Assembly: GCA_003558195.1 (NCBI GenBank)
Contig: PWMM01000100.1
Span: forward strand, 1 to 24,724
Direction of reading: 5' to 3'
DNA from: Syntrophomonadaceae bacterium
GTDB taxonomy: Bacteria; Bacillota; Dethiobacteria; DTU022
DNA: 24,724 nt
The notes under the pieces were generated by a model. The model had not been told where the DNA came from, ran no database searches, and worked only from the letters and a program-made list of their open reading frames with translations. Made by a program: the position numbers and the translations under genes. Shown here in pieces: positions 1 to 7,149 of the stretch (positions are counted from its first letter, which is position 1; every line of letters starts with the position of its first letter).

Positions 1-968
1 AAGTTTATTTTCCAATCAAAGGCGGTTTTCTGGGCCAGACGGTAAACCATGTCAAGGCTGTGGACGGCATATCTTTTTCTGTTTTTGAAGGGGAAACTAT
101 TAGCCTGGTCGGTGAGTCGGGCTGTGGTAAATCTACAGCTGGCAGAGCCATATTGCGCCTGGAGCAGCCTTCTGCTGGTGAAGTCTATTACAACGGTGTA
201 AACCTGACCAGTCTTAGCAAGAAAGAACTGCGTTCCGTTCGCAAACACTTGCAGATAATTTTTCAGGATCCCTTTGCTTCTATTAACCCTCGCCAGACGG
301 TAATCCAGGTTCTTGAAGAAGCGCTCTTTATTCAAAAAATTGTCCCCCCTGAAAAACGCCGACAGAGAGCGCTTGAACTGCTTGAAACGGTTGGTCTGAA
401 AGAACATCAGGCAGATCGATACCCGCATGAGTTCAGCGGTGGACAACGCCAGAGAATCGGCATAGCCAGGGCTCTCTCTTTAAATCCGAAACTGGTTATC
501 TGCGATGAAGCTGTTTCTGCTTTAGATGTTTCGATCAGAGCCCAGATTCTAAACCTCTTAAAAAGGCTCCAGAGGGAATTTCATCTTACATATCTTTTCA
601 TTTCCCATGATCTAGGTGTAGTTCGCCATATATCTGATCGGGTTATAGTGATGTATTTGGGGCGGATAATGGAAATAGCCGATAAAGATTCACTCTTTGA
701 GAACGCCAGGCATCCTTATACAAAGGCATTGTTATCTGCGATGCCAGTTTTTAAACCGAGTCAGAAAAGAGAAAGAATAGTTTTAACTGGGGATGTGCCA
801 TCTTCCATAGATCCTCCCGGGGGATGTCGCTTCCATACACGGTGCCCTTATGTACAGGAAATCTGTAAAACGAAAATGCCTGAATTAAGAACATCCAACG
901 GGATGAAAGAAGGGCACCAGGCAGCTTGCCATTTATTTGAGGATATTTATAACGAAGCAGTTGGTTAG
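1..968 (+). CDS. Oligopeptide/dipeptide ABC transporter ATP-binding protein, OppF/DppF type (5' end outside window)
   Basis: Cytoplasmic ATPase subunit of a peptide importer; it would power the membrane permeases together with a paired OppD-type ATPase. The reading frame is open from base 3 and reads VYFPIKGGFLGQTVNHVKAVDG, the usual OppF N-terminus, so the GTG at 60 is internal and the true start lies upstream. Visible motifs are Walker A GESGCGKST, signature FSGGQRQRIGIARAL, Walker B LVICDEAVSALD and the switch FISHDL. The C-terminal oligo/dipeptide domain carries the cysteine pattern GCRFHTRCPYVQEIC plus a later Cys (AACHLF). The partner permease and binding-protein genes are presumably upstream. 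A class III aminotransferase follows 310 bp downstream on the same strand, suggesting (inference) uptake and catabolism of peptides or amino-acid derivatives. The family is certain; the transported substrate is not. Confidence 0.95.
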   Translation, partial: VYFPIKGGFLGQTVNHVKAVDGISFSVFEGETISLVGESGCGKSTAGRAILRLEQPSAGEVYYNGVNLTSLSKKELRSVRKHLQIIFQDPFASINPRQTVIQVLEEALFIQKIVPPEKRRQRALELLETVGLKEHQADRYPHEFSGGQRQRIGIARALSLNPKLVICDEAVSALDVSIRAQILNLLKRLQREFHLTYLFISHDLGVVRHISDRVIVMYLGRIMEIADKDSLFENARHPYTKALLSAMPVFKPSQKRERIVLTGDVPSSIDPPGGCRFHTRCPYVQEICKTKMPELRTSNGMKEGHQAACHLFEDIYNEAVG

Positions 969-1278
969 TGCAAAGCTTCTAGAGATATATTTTTTTCCAT
1001 CGGATAACTATAATTTCCTGCAAAAAGTGATAAGAAATAAGGGGGCTTGAGGTGAATTGAACTGCGAAGAACCTGTAACTAATCATTCAGATTGCGAGCC
1101 GTCATTATCCAAGGGTGCCAAAGAGAAAAATAAACGCTCTGGGAATAATAGTGGAGGTGTAAAGCATTATCCCGGTATTCTGGAAGAGGGTCTTGTATAT
1201 AGTTGTGCAGGCCCGAGAGCTGATCATGAATAGATATAGCCGCACCTAATAAGCTCCCTATTTTAAGAGGTGATAATA
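969..1278. other. Intergenic region between oppF-type gene and aminotransferase
   Basis: No convincing gene, RNA or terminator. A 58-codon open stretch from TTG 1057 to TAG 1231-1233 exists, but its only Shine-Dalgarno-like sequence (GAGGTGA, 1049-1055) sits one base from the TTG and its composition is not protein-like. The last bases (AAGAGGTGA, 1265-1273) are the aminotransferase ribosome binding site. Confidence 0.4.
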
Positions 1279-2610
1279 ATGAATCAAAAGGATGCGGCCA
1301 AAGATAAATACGTTGCTCAGCGTCGACTGTCCTCACAATGGCATGAGCGGGCTAAAACTGTTTTTCCGTCAGAGGGTGCAACCCATTTTGCGCGGATATT
1401 TAATCCTTTCCGCCCTTATATCACTCATGCCAGTGGTATCAATAAATGGGACCTGGATGGTAATAAATATATTGACTATGTCCTTGGACACGGTGCTTTG
1501 CTGTTAGGGCACAATCACAAAGATATAGTAGAAGCAGTACAGGAACAAGTGGCCCGGGGAGTTCTATATGGTGAAAATCATACCCCTGAAGTAGAATGGG
1601 CGGAATTAATCCAGGAAATGATGCCTGGGGCTGAAAAGATCATGTTTTTCCCCTGTGGTAATGAAGCTAATATGATGGCTGTGAGGTTAGCCCGGGTCCA
1701 TACCGGAAGAAGCAAAATATTACGGTTTGAGAAGCATTATCACGGTTGGTCGGATGAACTTGCTTCTCCTGCTGAAACTGGTGTAAATCAGGATCAGGTG
1801 ACCATTATCCCACAAAATGACTTGGGAAGACTTGAAGAAGAGCTTTCCAGTAAACAGTATGCCGTACTTTTCACCGAGGCAGGTGGAGCATTCCTGGGTG
1901 GTAGAACTCCTCTAGAGCCTGATTTTGTTAAGCTTATTCCCACTATAACCCGAAAATATGGTACACTATGGACTCTTGATGAAGTTGTTACCGGATTACG
2001 GTTTGCTCCTGGAGGCTGGCAATCGATAGTGGGAATTAAACCAGATTTAACGACTCTTGGTAAATGTATTGGTGGAGGCTTGAGTGCAGGCGCTTTAGTA
2101 GGCAGGACTGAAATATTTGAACCACTGAAGCCAGGTGGTGTTTCCGGTAGGCAGGTAATGCATGGGGGAACCTGGAATGCAAACCCATTAACAGCAGCCG
2201 CCGGTATCGCAGCCTGTAAGCTTTTAAAATCTGGCGAACCCCAAATTAAAGCAGCAGAAAGTGCTTCTTATTTCCGCCAGGAAGGCAATAAGCTTCTCAA
2301 AGAAAAAGGTATTAGTGGGGCTTTTTACGGAAAATCATCCATTGTCTATTTATACCTTGGTCCGGTTGACTATTTCACTTCTGATGATACACTTCCCCCG
2401 GTTAAAGATTTGGATAAATTGGCTGATCCTGCTATGATGCCTGTTTTTAACCGGCTTTTACTGCATTTATTGCAAAGAGGAGTATCAAATTTAATCGGTT
2501 CTATCTATATTTTCTCTTATCTGCACACCAAGAAAGATCTTGACCACACTCTCTGCGCTTTAAGTGATGCTCTGCAAAACATGCTAGCAGAAGGTGCTTT
2601 TAAATCCTGA
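1279..2610 (+). CDS. Class III PLP-dependent aminotransferase, glutamate-1-semialdehyde aminomutase-like
   Basis: Pyridoxal-phosphate aminotransferase of fold type I. The ATG at 1279 is chosen over the in-frame GTG at 1270 because the Shine-Dalgarno AAGAGGTGA (1265-1273) would overlap the GTG and sits 5 bases before the ATG. The 443-residue length is normal. Visible features are the substrate/PLP region FFPCGNEANMMAVRLARV (about 123-140), HYHGW (about 153-157), LDEVVTGLRFAPGG with the PLP-ring Asp234, and TLGKCIGGGLSAGALVG with the Schiff-base Lys262. It resembles HemL but differs from the usual NSGTEA motif (PCGNEA) and stands alone, with no heme genes nearby. Next to a peptide transporter ATPase it is more likely a catabolic omega- or beta-amino-acid transaminase than a tetrapyrrole enzyme (inference). 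Confidence 0.85.
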   Translation: MNQKDAAKDKYVAQRRLSSQWHERAKTVFPSEGATHFARIFNPFRPYITHASGINKWDLDGNKYIDYVLGHGALLLGHNHKDIVEAVQEQVARGVLYGENHTPEVEWAELIQEMMPGAEKIMFFPCGNEANMMAVRLARVHTGRSKILRFEKHYHGWSDELASPAETGVNQDQVTIIPQNDLGRLEEELSSKQYAVLFTEAGGAFLGGRTPLEPDFVKLIPTITRKYGTLWTLDEVVTGLRFAPGGWQSIVGIKPDLTTLGKCIGGGLSAGALVGRTEIFEPLKPGGVSGRQVMHGGTWNANPLTAAAGIAACKLLKSGEPQIKAAESASYFRQEGNKLLKEKGISGAFYGKSSIVYLYLGPVDYFTSDDTLPPVKDLDKLADPAMMPVFNRLLLHLLQRGVSNLIGSIYIFSYLHTKKDLDHTLCALSDALQNMLAEGAFKS

Positions 2611-2708
2611 TTGATAATTTAACACTAATTGTTTTTACCCGTTTTTAGTTCACAGGTAACAAAGAATTTAATAATTATTTTTTGTATTTACAAGGAATTC
2701 AAAAAAGT

Positions 2709-2736
2709 TTGACGAACTTAAAGCTATTGATAATAG
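2709..2736 (+). promoter_or_regulatory. Possible weak promoter upstream of the 35-residue membrane peptide
   Basis: TTGACG at 2709-2714 resembles a -35 box and TAATAG at 2731-2736 a poor -10 box, with a 16-base spacer, in a very AT-rich region (2611-2818) holding nothing else I recognise. A GATAAT is also present, at 2729-2734, but its 14-base spacing is too short. The start codon it could serve is at 2819. Confidence 0.25.
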
Positions 2737-2818
2737 ATGCTCTAACATTATCCAGTAAAAATGATTATGCTTATTACAGTGCTAACTAATTACAGTTATG
2801 AGCTAAGGGGTGAAAATA

Positions 2819-2926
2819 GTGATTGATATCGGGATGTATATCAATGCAATTATATTTATTGGCATTGTATTTTTTACTTTTATAGGTGTTTATGTTTTGT
2901 TTGTAAGGAATTTTAGAGAGAAATGA
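2819..2926 (+). CDS. 35-residue single-helix membrane peptide
   Basis: Small gene with GTG start. Shine-Dalgarno AGGGGTGA (2806-2813) lies 5 bases upstream. The product begins MIDIGMYINAIIF and continues as an uninterrupted hydrophobic helix (about residues 7-29), ending in a charged tail VRNFREK, so it should be a one-pass membrane peptide with its basic tail in the cytoplasm. I do not recognise a family. One-helix peptides of this shape are common as subunits or modulators of membrane complexes and in sporulating Firmicutes, but nothing here tells which. It ends 75 bp before the convergent M23 peptidase gene. Coding status rests on the ribosome binding site and the clean amphipathic layout, so confidence is moderate. 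Confidence 0.5.
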   Translation: MIDIGMYINAIIFIGIVFFTFIGVYVLFVRNFREK

Positions 2927-3001
2927 TGGGAAATAATCTTTTATATAAATCTTAATAAAGGTATTGGAGGTTAGTTTGTTTGTGTAGATGAAAAGTGATG
3001 C

Positions 3002-4060
3002 TTAAGGTTCCTCCATGTATCGTCTTGGATTAACCGGGGATCCTTTATAGTGTACTTCGTAGTGAAGATGTGTTCCTGTAGTACGTCCGGAAGCTCCCAT
3101 ATATCCAATAGTTTGGCCTTTTTCCACAATATCACCTTTATTAACTGCGAAACCATCAAGGTGGGCATAGTAAGTCTCATAACCCGAGCCATGATAAATT
3201 ATTATCAGGTTGCCAAGGCTTCCCCGGTAACCCAGGAAAGTAACTTCTCCATTGGCGCTAGCTCTTACCTTAGAGCCGTGTGCACCGGCGATATCGACCC
3301 CGGTATGAAATTGATACCCACCGGCATAGGGAATGCTTCTTGTGCCAAAACCAGAGGTAACTCGCCCCCTTGCCGGCCACAAAGAAGGTTTAGACATAAT
3401 CTCTTCAAGTCTTGTTTCAATTTTCCCGATATATAATTCAACTTCATCTAGCGTATCAATTTGCTCGGGGATTACACCATGTAAAATGGTGATATTTTCA
3501 AATGCTCGATTAAACAGCATGTTTGAACTTGAATAATTACTGTATGATTGTGAAAAACTGTCAAAACTGTTATAAGGTTGTTCTAAGATGGTATATTCTG
3601 CCGATGATACAGCATTACTGTAGCTTCCTGTCTGATTATCCTGGTTAGAAAATCTGTAACGGCTTGAATCTTGAAAGGTTTTTCTGGTGGCGGTGATCCG
3701 GGTTTGAATGCTTTCTACATCATCCAATATATCAACATCATCAATCTTTTCTGTGATCTCTTCAATTAACTCATCCAGCTCCAATATCTGGTTCATTGCT
3801 TTTTCAGTTTCTATTGCAAGCGCATTAATTTCTTGTTCTTGGGCCCGGTTGATCTGGCGTAAATCTTCAACCTGGCTTGCTTCTGCTGAAACTTTTAAAA
3901 ATGAGTAACCCAAAAACGTGGAAGATGCTATTATAACTAACAAGAGCATAATTGCAAGCTGGATACCATAAAATGGTATACACAGGCTAAAGGTTGACTC
4001 CTCTGAATGAGGGATAACCATAATTGTAAAGCAACGTTTTTTGTTGTTTTCAGGTGCCAT
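3002..4060 (-). CDS. Membrane-anchored M23 family metallopeptidase with coiled coil
   Basis: Predicted cell-wall peptidase (peptidoglycan endopeptidase), anchored in the membrane with its catalytic domain outside. Order of parts: a short cytoplasmic N-terminus with the motif FTIMVIPHSEESTFSL (11-26), which recurs in clostridial M23 proteins; a membrane helix (about 33-55); a coiled coil (about 60-128); a Ser/Asn/Tyr-rich linker (about 130-180); and the LytM/M23 domain (about 230-350). The zinc and catalytic residues are complete: H252 and D256 in HTGVD, H300 in YYAHLD, and H331/H333 in THLHYEVH, so it should be active. The ATG at 4060 has AAAGGA about 14 bases upstream, a somewhat long spacing; the next ATG (residue 14) has no ribosome binding site. 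It is transcribed away from the zinc-ribbon protein gene at 4434. Confidence 0.9.
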   Translation of the reverse strand: MAPENNKKRCFTIMVIPHSEESTFSLCIPFYGIQLAIMLLLVIIASSTFLGYSFLKVSAEASQVEDLRQINRAQEQEINALAIETEKAMNQILELDELIEEITEKIDDVDILDDVESIQTRITATRKTFQDSSRYRFSNQDNQTGSYSNAVSSAEYTILEQPYNSFDSFSQSYSNYSSSNMLFNRAFENITILHGVIPEQIDTLDEVELYIGKIETRLEEIMSKPSLWPARGRVTSGFGTRSIPYAGGYQFHTGVDIAGAHGSKVRASANGEVTFLGYRGSLGNLIIIYHGSGYETYYAHLDGFAVNKGDIVEKGQTIGYMGASGRTTGTHLHYEVHYKGSPVNPRRYMEEP

Positions 4061-4433
4061 ATTTTATGATCTAATTCCTTTTTTAGCCTTTTAAAATAAG
4101 ACAATACAATTATGACTGTAATCAAACCATACGCACTTGTCATTATCTTTTATTCTTAACTAAAAGCTTAAAAATGCTAATTAGCAAAGCATAAACAAAG
4201 GATTTTATAACAATAGATAAGATAAATCATGTATTATTTTATATGTTTAATGTTACAATAAAATTACAGTAAAGCCAAGTCTAAAAGTACAGAATCTCGT
4301 ATCAAGAAAACGCATCCTTAATTGAAGACATTTACACTGTTTTCATTTAGCTTTTCTTTATATAAATAGATGATGGAGTGGTTTTTTTGAAATGCTTAAA
4401 TAGCAATTTAATATATTGGAAAGGAGTGGTCTT
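4061..4433. other. AT-rich divergent intergenic region
   Basis: Separates the leftward M23 gene from the rightward zinc-ribbon gene and must hold both promoters. It is extremely AT-rich, so -10-like hexamers such as TATAAA and TATATA are abundant and none can be assigned with confidence. No ORF with a ribosome binding site and no strong hairpin were seen. AAGGAG at 4421-4426 is the ribosome binding site of the gene at 4434. Confidence 0.4.
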
Positions 4434-5183
4434 ATGAGATCAAATAACATGGAAGAATGCCCGTATTGTAGAGAAAAAATAGACAGTAGTGATCCTAAAT
4501 GTCAATATTGTGATTCTATGCTCGATAATAATGATTCTTTTACGGGAGAGTCCGTAAGAAAAAAAAGGCCTGCCCAGAAGATTACCATTGTTAAATCTCC
4601 CAGGAAGAAATGGCTTTTATGGGTACCGGTGCTATTGATTCTAATTGTTTCTCTTGTCTTTTTAGGAGAATCATTAGCAACGCCTGATGACGATTTTACT
4701 GTAGCTGATGATGATGGTGAACTAATAGATGAGGATGCTGAAGAAAGCATTTTTGGAGATGATTTAGAAGTAACAGATCTTGATCAGCCCGGGAATGATC
4801 TAGAGGAAGCTGAATTTGCGGAAGATCTAGTAACAGTGGATTCTATAAATCGAAAATATGAACCTAAGTTTGAGGCTTTAGAAGATGAAATAACTGCTGA
4901 ACTAATCAAATTGTTTAATGCTGCGATGCAAGAATATGAACAGGCTAACGGGGGAGTTCTTTTTCAACTTCAACTGGTTAATAAATATATGAGAAAAGTG
5001 CGCCAAGTTGAAAGCAGGGCAGACGAAAGGTTTTATAAGATCCTCGACCAGATGGAAGAAGAATTGGTGGAGAACGATTTGTCTACCGCTATTATTTCTG
5101 AGTTAGAGGAGGACTACTTAAGAGATAAGCAGGAGAAAAAACGTGAGCTAACTAATTTTCTTCAAAATCCTAACCTCGACTAG
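4434..5183 (+). CDS. Zinc-ribbon single-pass membrane protein with acidic linker
   Basis: 249 residues of unknown function. The ATG at 4434 is chosen because AAGGAG (4421-4426) lies 7 bases upstream; an earlier in-frame TTG at 4416 precedes this site. Residues 9-26 form a zinc ribbon (CPYC, then CQYC ten residues later). A basic stretch (RKK, 57-59) leads into a membrane helix (about 60-79). A strongly acidic, low-complexity region (about 85-130) follows, then a helical, charged, probably coiled-coil domain to the C-terminus. The cytoplasmic zinc ribbon, one helix and extracellular domain match the general plan of zinc-ribbon membrane proteins common in Firmicutes, but I do not recognise the outer domain. 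It lies divergent to a cell-wall peptidase and near two lipoproteins, so an envelope role is plausible (inference). Confidence 0.8.
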   Translation: MRSNNMEECPYCREKIDSSDPKCQYCDSMLDNNDSFTGESVRKKRPAQKITIVKSPRKKWLLWVPVLLILIVSLVFLGESLATPDDDFTVADDDGELIDEDAEESIFGDDLEVTDLDQPGNDLEEAEFAEDLVTVDSINRKYEPKFEALEDEITAELIKLFNAAMQEYEQANGGVLFQLQLVNKYMRKVRQVESRADERFYKILDQMEEELVENDLSTAIISELEEDYLRDKQEKKRELTNFLQNPNLD

Positions 5184-5512
5184 CTCGTTCAAAAAGGACT
5201 GGATCCATTAGCCGTGGAAATTGAAATGGCGGTATCTTGACTCCTTATCATAAAAAGGGGTTGACCAAAACTCTAAAGGAGGTACTGCCAGTGTCAGAAT
5301 GTCACAAGGCTATTGAACAGTTTACAGTTAAAAGTGATTGGATTTCTAAACTACAGGCCTTATATTGATAAACCGTTAGCGAAGCAGCGGGTTCTCTAAA
5401 AGATTGTTAAAAACTTGCACAGTGGTTTTTTCAGGATTAGAACATATCTTGCCATTTTAGGTAAGGCTTTTAGCCAGGGGCTTGATTTTATATTGCAAAA
5501 CAGGTGATGGAA
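5184..5512. other. Intergenic region with a possible tiny ORF
   Basis: 329 bp between two rightward genes. Its only notable content is the 25-codon ORF listed separately, with its full Shine-Dalgarno, and two TTGAC-type hexamers (5237 and 5261) that could be -35 boxes but have no matched -10 box. No terminator hairpin with a T-run is seen after 5183. Confidence 0.35.
5291..5368 (+). CDS. Possible 25-residue peptide or gene remnant
   Basis: GTG start preceded by the excellent ribosome binding site AAAGGAGGT (5275-5283) at 7-base spacing. The frame begins MSECHKAIEQF and stops at TGA 5366-5368. The product is hydrophilic with no signal or membrane segment. It could be a leader peptide, a short regulatory peptide or the stub of a decayed gene; the sequence after the stop shows no obvious continuation in other frames. 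The ribosome binding site is the only real evidence. Confidence 0.25.
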   Translation: MSECHKAIEQFTVKSDWISKLQALY

Positions 5513-6025
5513 ATGGCTAAATCCGGTGAATATACGGTCAAAAGATTTCTGGAAAGCAAAAATCTAAGGGTAGAAAAAATTCCTGAAATAGATATCAAAA
5601 CGGCTGATTTCGAAGTCTATAATAACAATAAGTTGCTCTGCTTTTTAGAAGAAAAAACTATTGATTTCACCCTGCCTGTTTGGAATAACGAAATGGCTTT
5701 CTTTAATGCATTGGCTAAACATATTTATGAATCTATAAAACAGTTTAAAAGTATTAATCCCGGCAAAAAAGTTCCCAATGTATTGTCTTTAACAAACCTG
5801 GTTCCGGCCAGATCAATTAATGATTTATTCATTACACTAACCGGCCAGATCATAACTTCAAAAGGTAAACTGCGCTCTATTGATAACATGAAACGAGTTG
5901 AAAAAGATTTAGCACTCATTGATCTTTATCTCTGGTTTGATAATGATCAATATTCCGGCTACATTTGCGATGAAGAGCAATCTCCAATGGGAGAAAAAGT
6001 CGCCCGGGTGATGGGGCTTAATTAA
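5513..6025 (+). CDS. PD-(D/E)xK-like nuclease-fold protein, unknown function
   Basis: 170 residues. The ATG at 5513 is preferred over the in-frame GTG 5504 and ATG 5507 because AGGTGA (5502-5507) then sits 5 bases upstream. The N-terminal part fits the core of the restriction-endonuclease-like fold: a helix (GEYTVKRFLESK, 4-15), then TADFEVY with Asp32, then a hydrophobic strand ending LLCFLEEKT with Glu46 and Lys48, giving the spaced D...ExK arrangement of metal-dependent nucleases. The rest is mixed helix and strand without a motif I know. No methylase, helicase or other defence partner adjoins it. Its 3' end converges on the lipoprotein gene with a 9-bp gap. The fold assignment is inference from a short motif. 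Confidence 0.7.
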   Translation: MAKSGEYTVKRFLESKNLRVEKIPEIDIKTADFEVYNNNKLLCFLEEKTIDFTLPVWNNEMAFFNALAKHIYESIKQFKSINPGKKVPNVLSLTNLVPARSINDLFITLTGQIITSKGKLRSIDNMKRVEKDLALIDLYLWFDNDQYSGYICDEEQSPMGEKVARVMGLN

Positions 6026-6034
6026 AGGAGATCT

Positions 6035-6646
6035 CTAATTGGGTTGATAATGTATATTATGCTCAAGAGAAGGATCTTGATCTTTTTGAAGATCCCACCA
6101 TTCACTTCCAAGGTTACTTTCATAAGTGATGCCAAACTCATTTTTAAGCCCTCTTATGATCTGGTTATAGCGGTTCATTAGCTCAACTTTTCTTTCCTGG
6201 TTGGCACTCTGATACTCTTCTTCGATTGCTTGTAAAGCCTCTTTGGCTTTCTTAACATTTTTATCTTCAGATGGATCTATACTTTTTTGATCTAAGCTAT
6301 CGTTGACTGAAGAGGTATCCATTGCCTGGAGGTTTTGGTTTTGGTCTTGATTTGCAACAGGTTCTTCATGATCATTAGCGGTGTTAATATCCGGGTCTGC
6401 TAATATTGTGGGTTGATCAAGATCCTGCTCAAGCGGTTCTTCTGAAAGTGACTCCAAGCTATCATTATAATCAGGTTCTATAACAGCACGGTGGCTCATG
6501 TGCAGCCAACCAGGGAGACCTCTCTTTGCATTAAAGCTTTCCAATTCTGAATTATTTGTTTGTTGATGATCAATAAAATCACAGCCGCCAGTTATGATTA
6601 GCATTATTAATAATAGTATATAACCCTTTTGCTTACATACAATCAT
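6035..6646 (-). CDS. Predicted lipoprotein with charged, disordered linker
   Basis: 203 residues. The start ATG at 6646 has AGGAGAAAG 4 bases upstream. A positively charged N-terminus (KQK) and hydrophobic segment lead to IITGGC, so Cys22 is the probable lipidation site; Thr at -3 is less usual than Leu. Residues about 23-120 are polar, acidic and Asn/Gln/Asp-rich, probably disordered. About 125-170 is a charged helix (VKKAKEALQAIEEEYQSANQ), followed by a Trp-containing tail. I recognise no family. The layout, a surface anchor with flexible linker and terminal helix, resembles that of the zinc-ribbon membrane protein at 4434, though the sequences do not clearly align. Confidence 0.75.
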   Translation of the reverse strand: MIVCKQKGYILLLIMLIITGGCDFIDHQQTNNSELESFNAKRGLPGWLHMSHRAVIEPDYNDSLESLSEEPLEQDLDQPTILADPDINTANDHEEPVANQDQNQNLQAMDTSSVNDSLDQKSIDPSEDKNVKKAKEALQAIEEEYQSANQERKVELMNRYNQIIRGLKNEFGITYESNLGSEWWDLQKDQDPSLEHNIHYQPN

Positions 6647-6770
6647 AACGCTTTCTCCTGATTTTTAGAAAATAGGCATCGATTGTTTTTCAGGAAAGCA
6701 ACATCAAGACCAATTAAACTGAAGCTTATTAAAAAAATGGTCTCTTAATATGCATCAGTGGATTTTCAAC

Positions 6771-6798
6771 GGGGTTTATTTCAATAAAAAATAACCCC
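6771..6798. terminator. AT-rich hairpin between two lipoprotein genes
   Basis: GGGGTT(T)ATTT and AAATAACCCC can pair with one bulged T around a short A-rich loop. TATTAAAATACTTTTTT follows on the plus strand. It lies about 135 bp downstream of the leftward 39-residue lipoprotein gene and about 125 bp upstream of the next leftward gene. It may be a terminator for the mini-lipoprotein transcript or stop plus-strand read-through, but the T-run is not adjacent. Confidence 0.3.
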
Positions 6799-6932
6799 TA
6801 TTAAAATACTTTTTTCTTAGAGTTGAAGCTAATAATAAATGCCTCTAGTTTTATAAATAGATGGTAGTATTTATTAAAGTGCAAATCGTTTAAATCATAT
6901 TAAGTAAAGAGATGCTCATTAATTTAGTACAA

Positions 6933-7052
6933 TTAATTCAGGATGTTTATGAGCCACTCAATAAAGTCAAATGCATCCCTGTAATCACAACCTGTTAAAA
7001 AAAGTGAACCGAACAGCAACACAAAAAATGCAAAATACCAGGTTTTATTCAT
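6933..7052 (-). CDS. 39-residue mini-lipoprotein
   Basis: Tiny gene starting at ATG 7052. The minus strand reads CTGGAGGAACGAAAA before the ATG, a strong Shine-Dalgarno at good spacing. The product starts MNKTWYFAFFVLL and contains a perfect lipobox LTGC at 19-22, so Cys22 would be lipidated and the mature peptide would be only 18 residues (starting CDYRDAF, ending WLINILN). It has the signature of a real exported lipoprotein: basic N-terminus, hydrophobic core, LTGC, polar start of the mature part. Such peptides are often missed by length cut-offs. Function is unknown. The gene sits downstream of the broken ChrA gene on the same strand, with a 24-bp palindrome between them. Confidence 0.65.
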   Translation of the reverse strand: MNKTWYFAFFVLLFGSLFLTGCDYRDAFDFIEWLINILN

Positions 7053-7093
7053 TTTTCGTTCCTCCAGTTTATCTATTCTTAATCTTTATTTTA

Positions 7094-7117
7094 CTATAAA
7101 TGTGCTCACATTTATAG
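7094..7117. promoter_or_regulatory. 24-bp perfect palindrome upstream of mini-lipoprotein
   Basis: CTATAAATGTG, then CT, then CACATTTATAG: 11-base arms that are exact reverse complements. It lies 42 bp upstream of the mini-lipoprotein start and 33 bp past the ChrA-type frame's final stop. It could be a repressor or activator operator, or a hairpin ending the upstream transcript; no strong T-run follows on the minus strand, which favours an operator. Confidence 0.45.
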
Positions 7118-7149
7118 CAGTAAACTTTTCTTATTTGAATTTATGATCT

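Noticed and set aside
1057..1233. 58-codon plus-strand ORF from TTG
   Set aside because: Shine-Dalgarno is one base from the start codon, no recognisable protein features, and length is within chance.
1079..1336. 85-residue minus-strand ORF upstream of the aminotransferase
   Set aside because: No ribosome binding site, overlaps the aminotransferase start, and composition is not protein-like.
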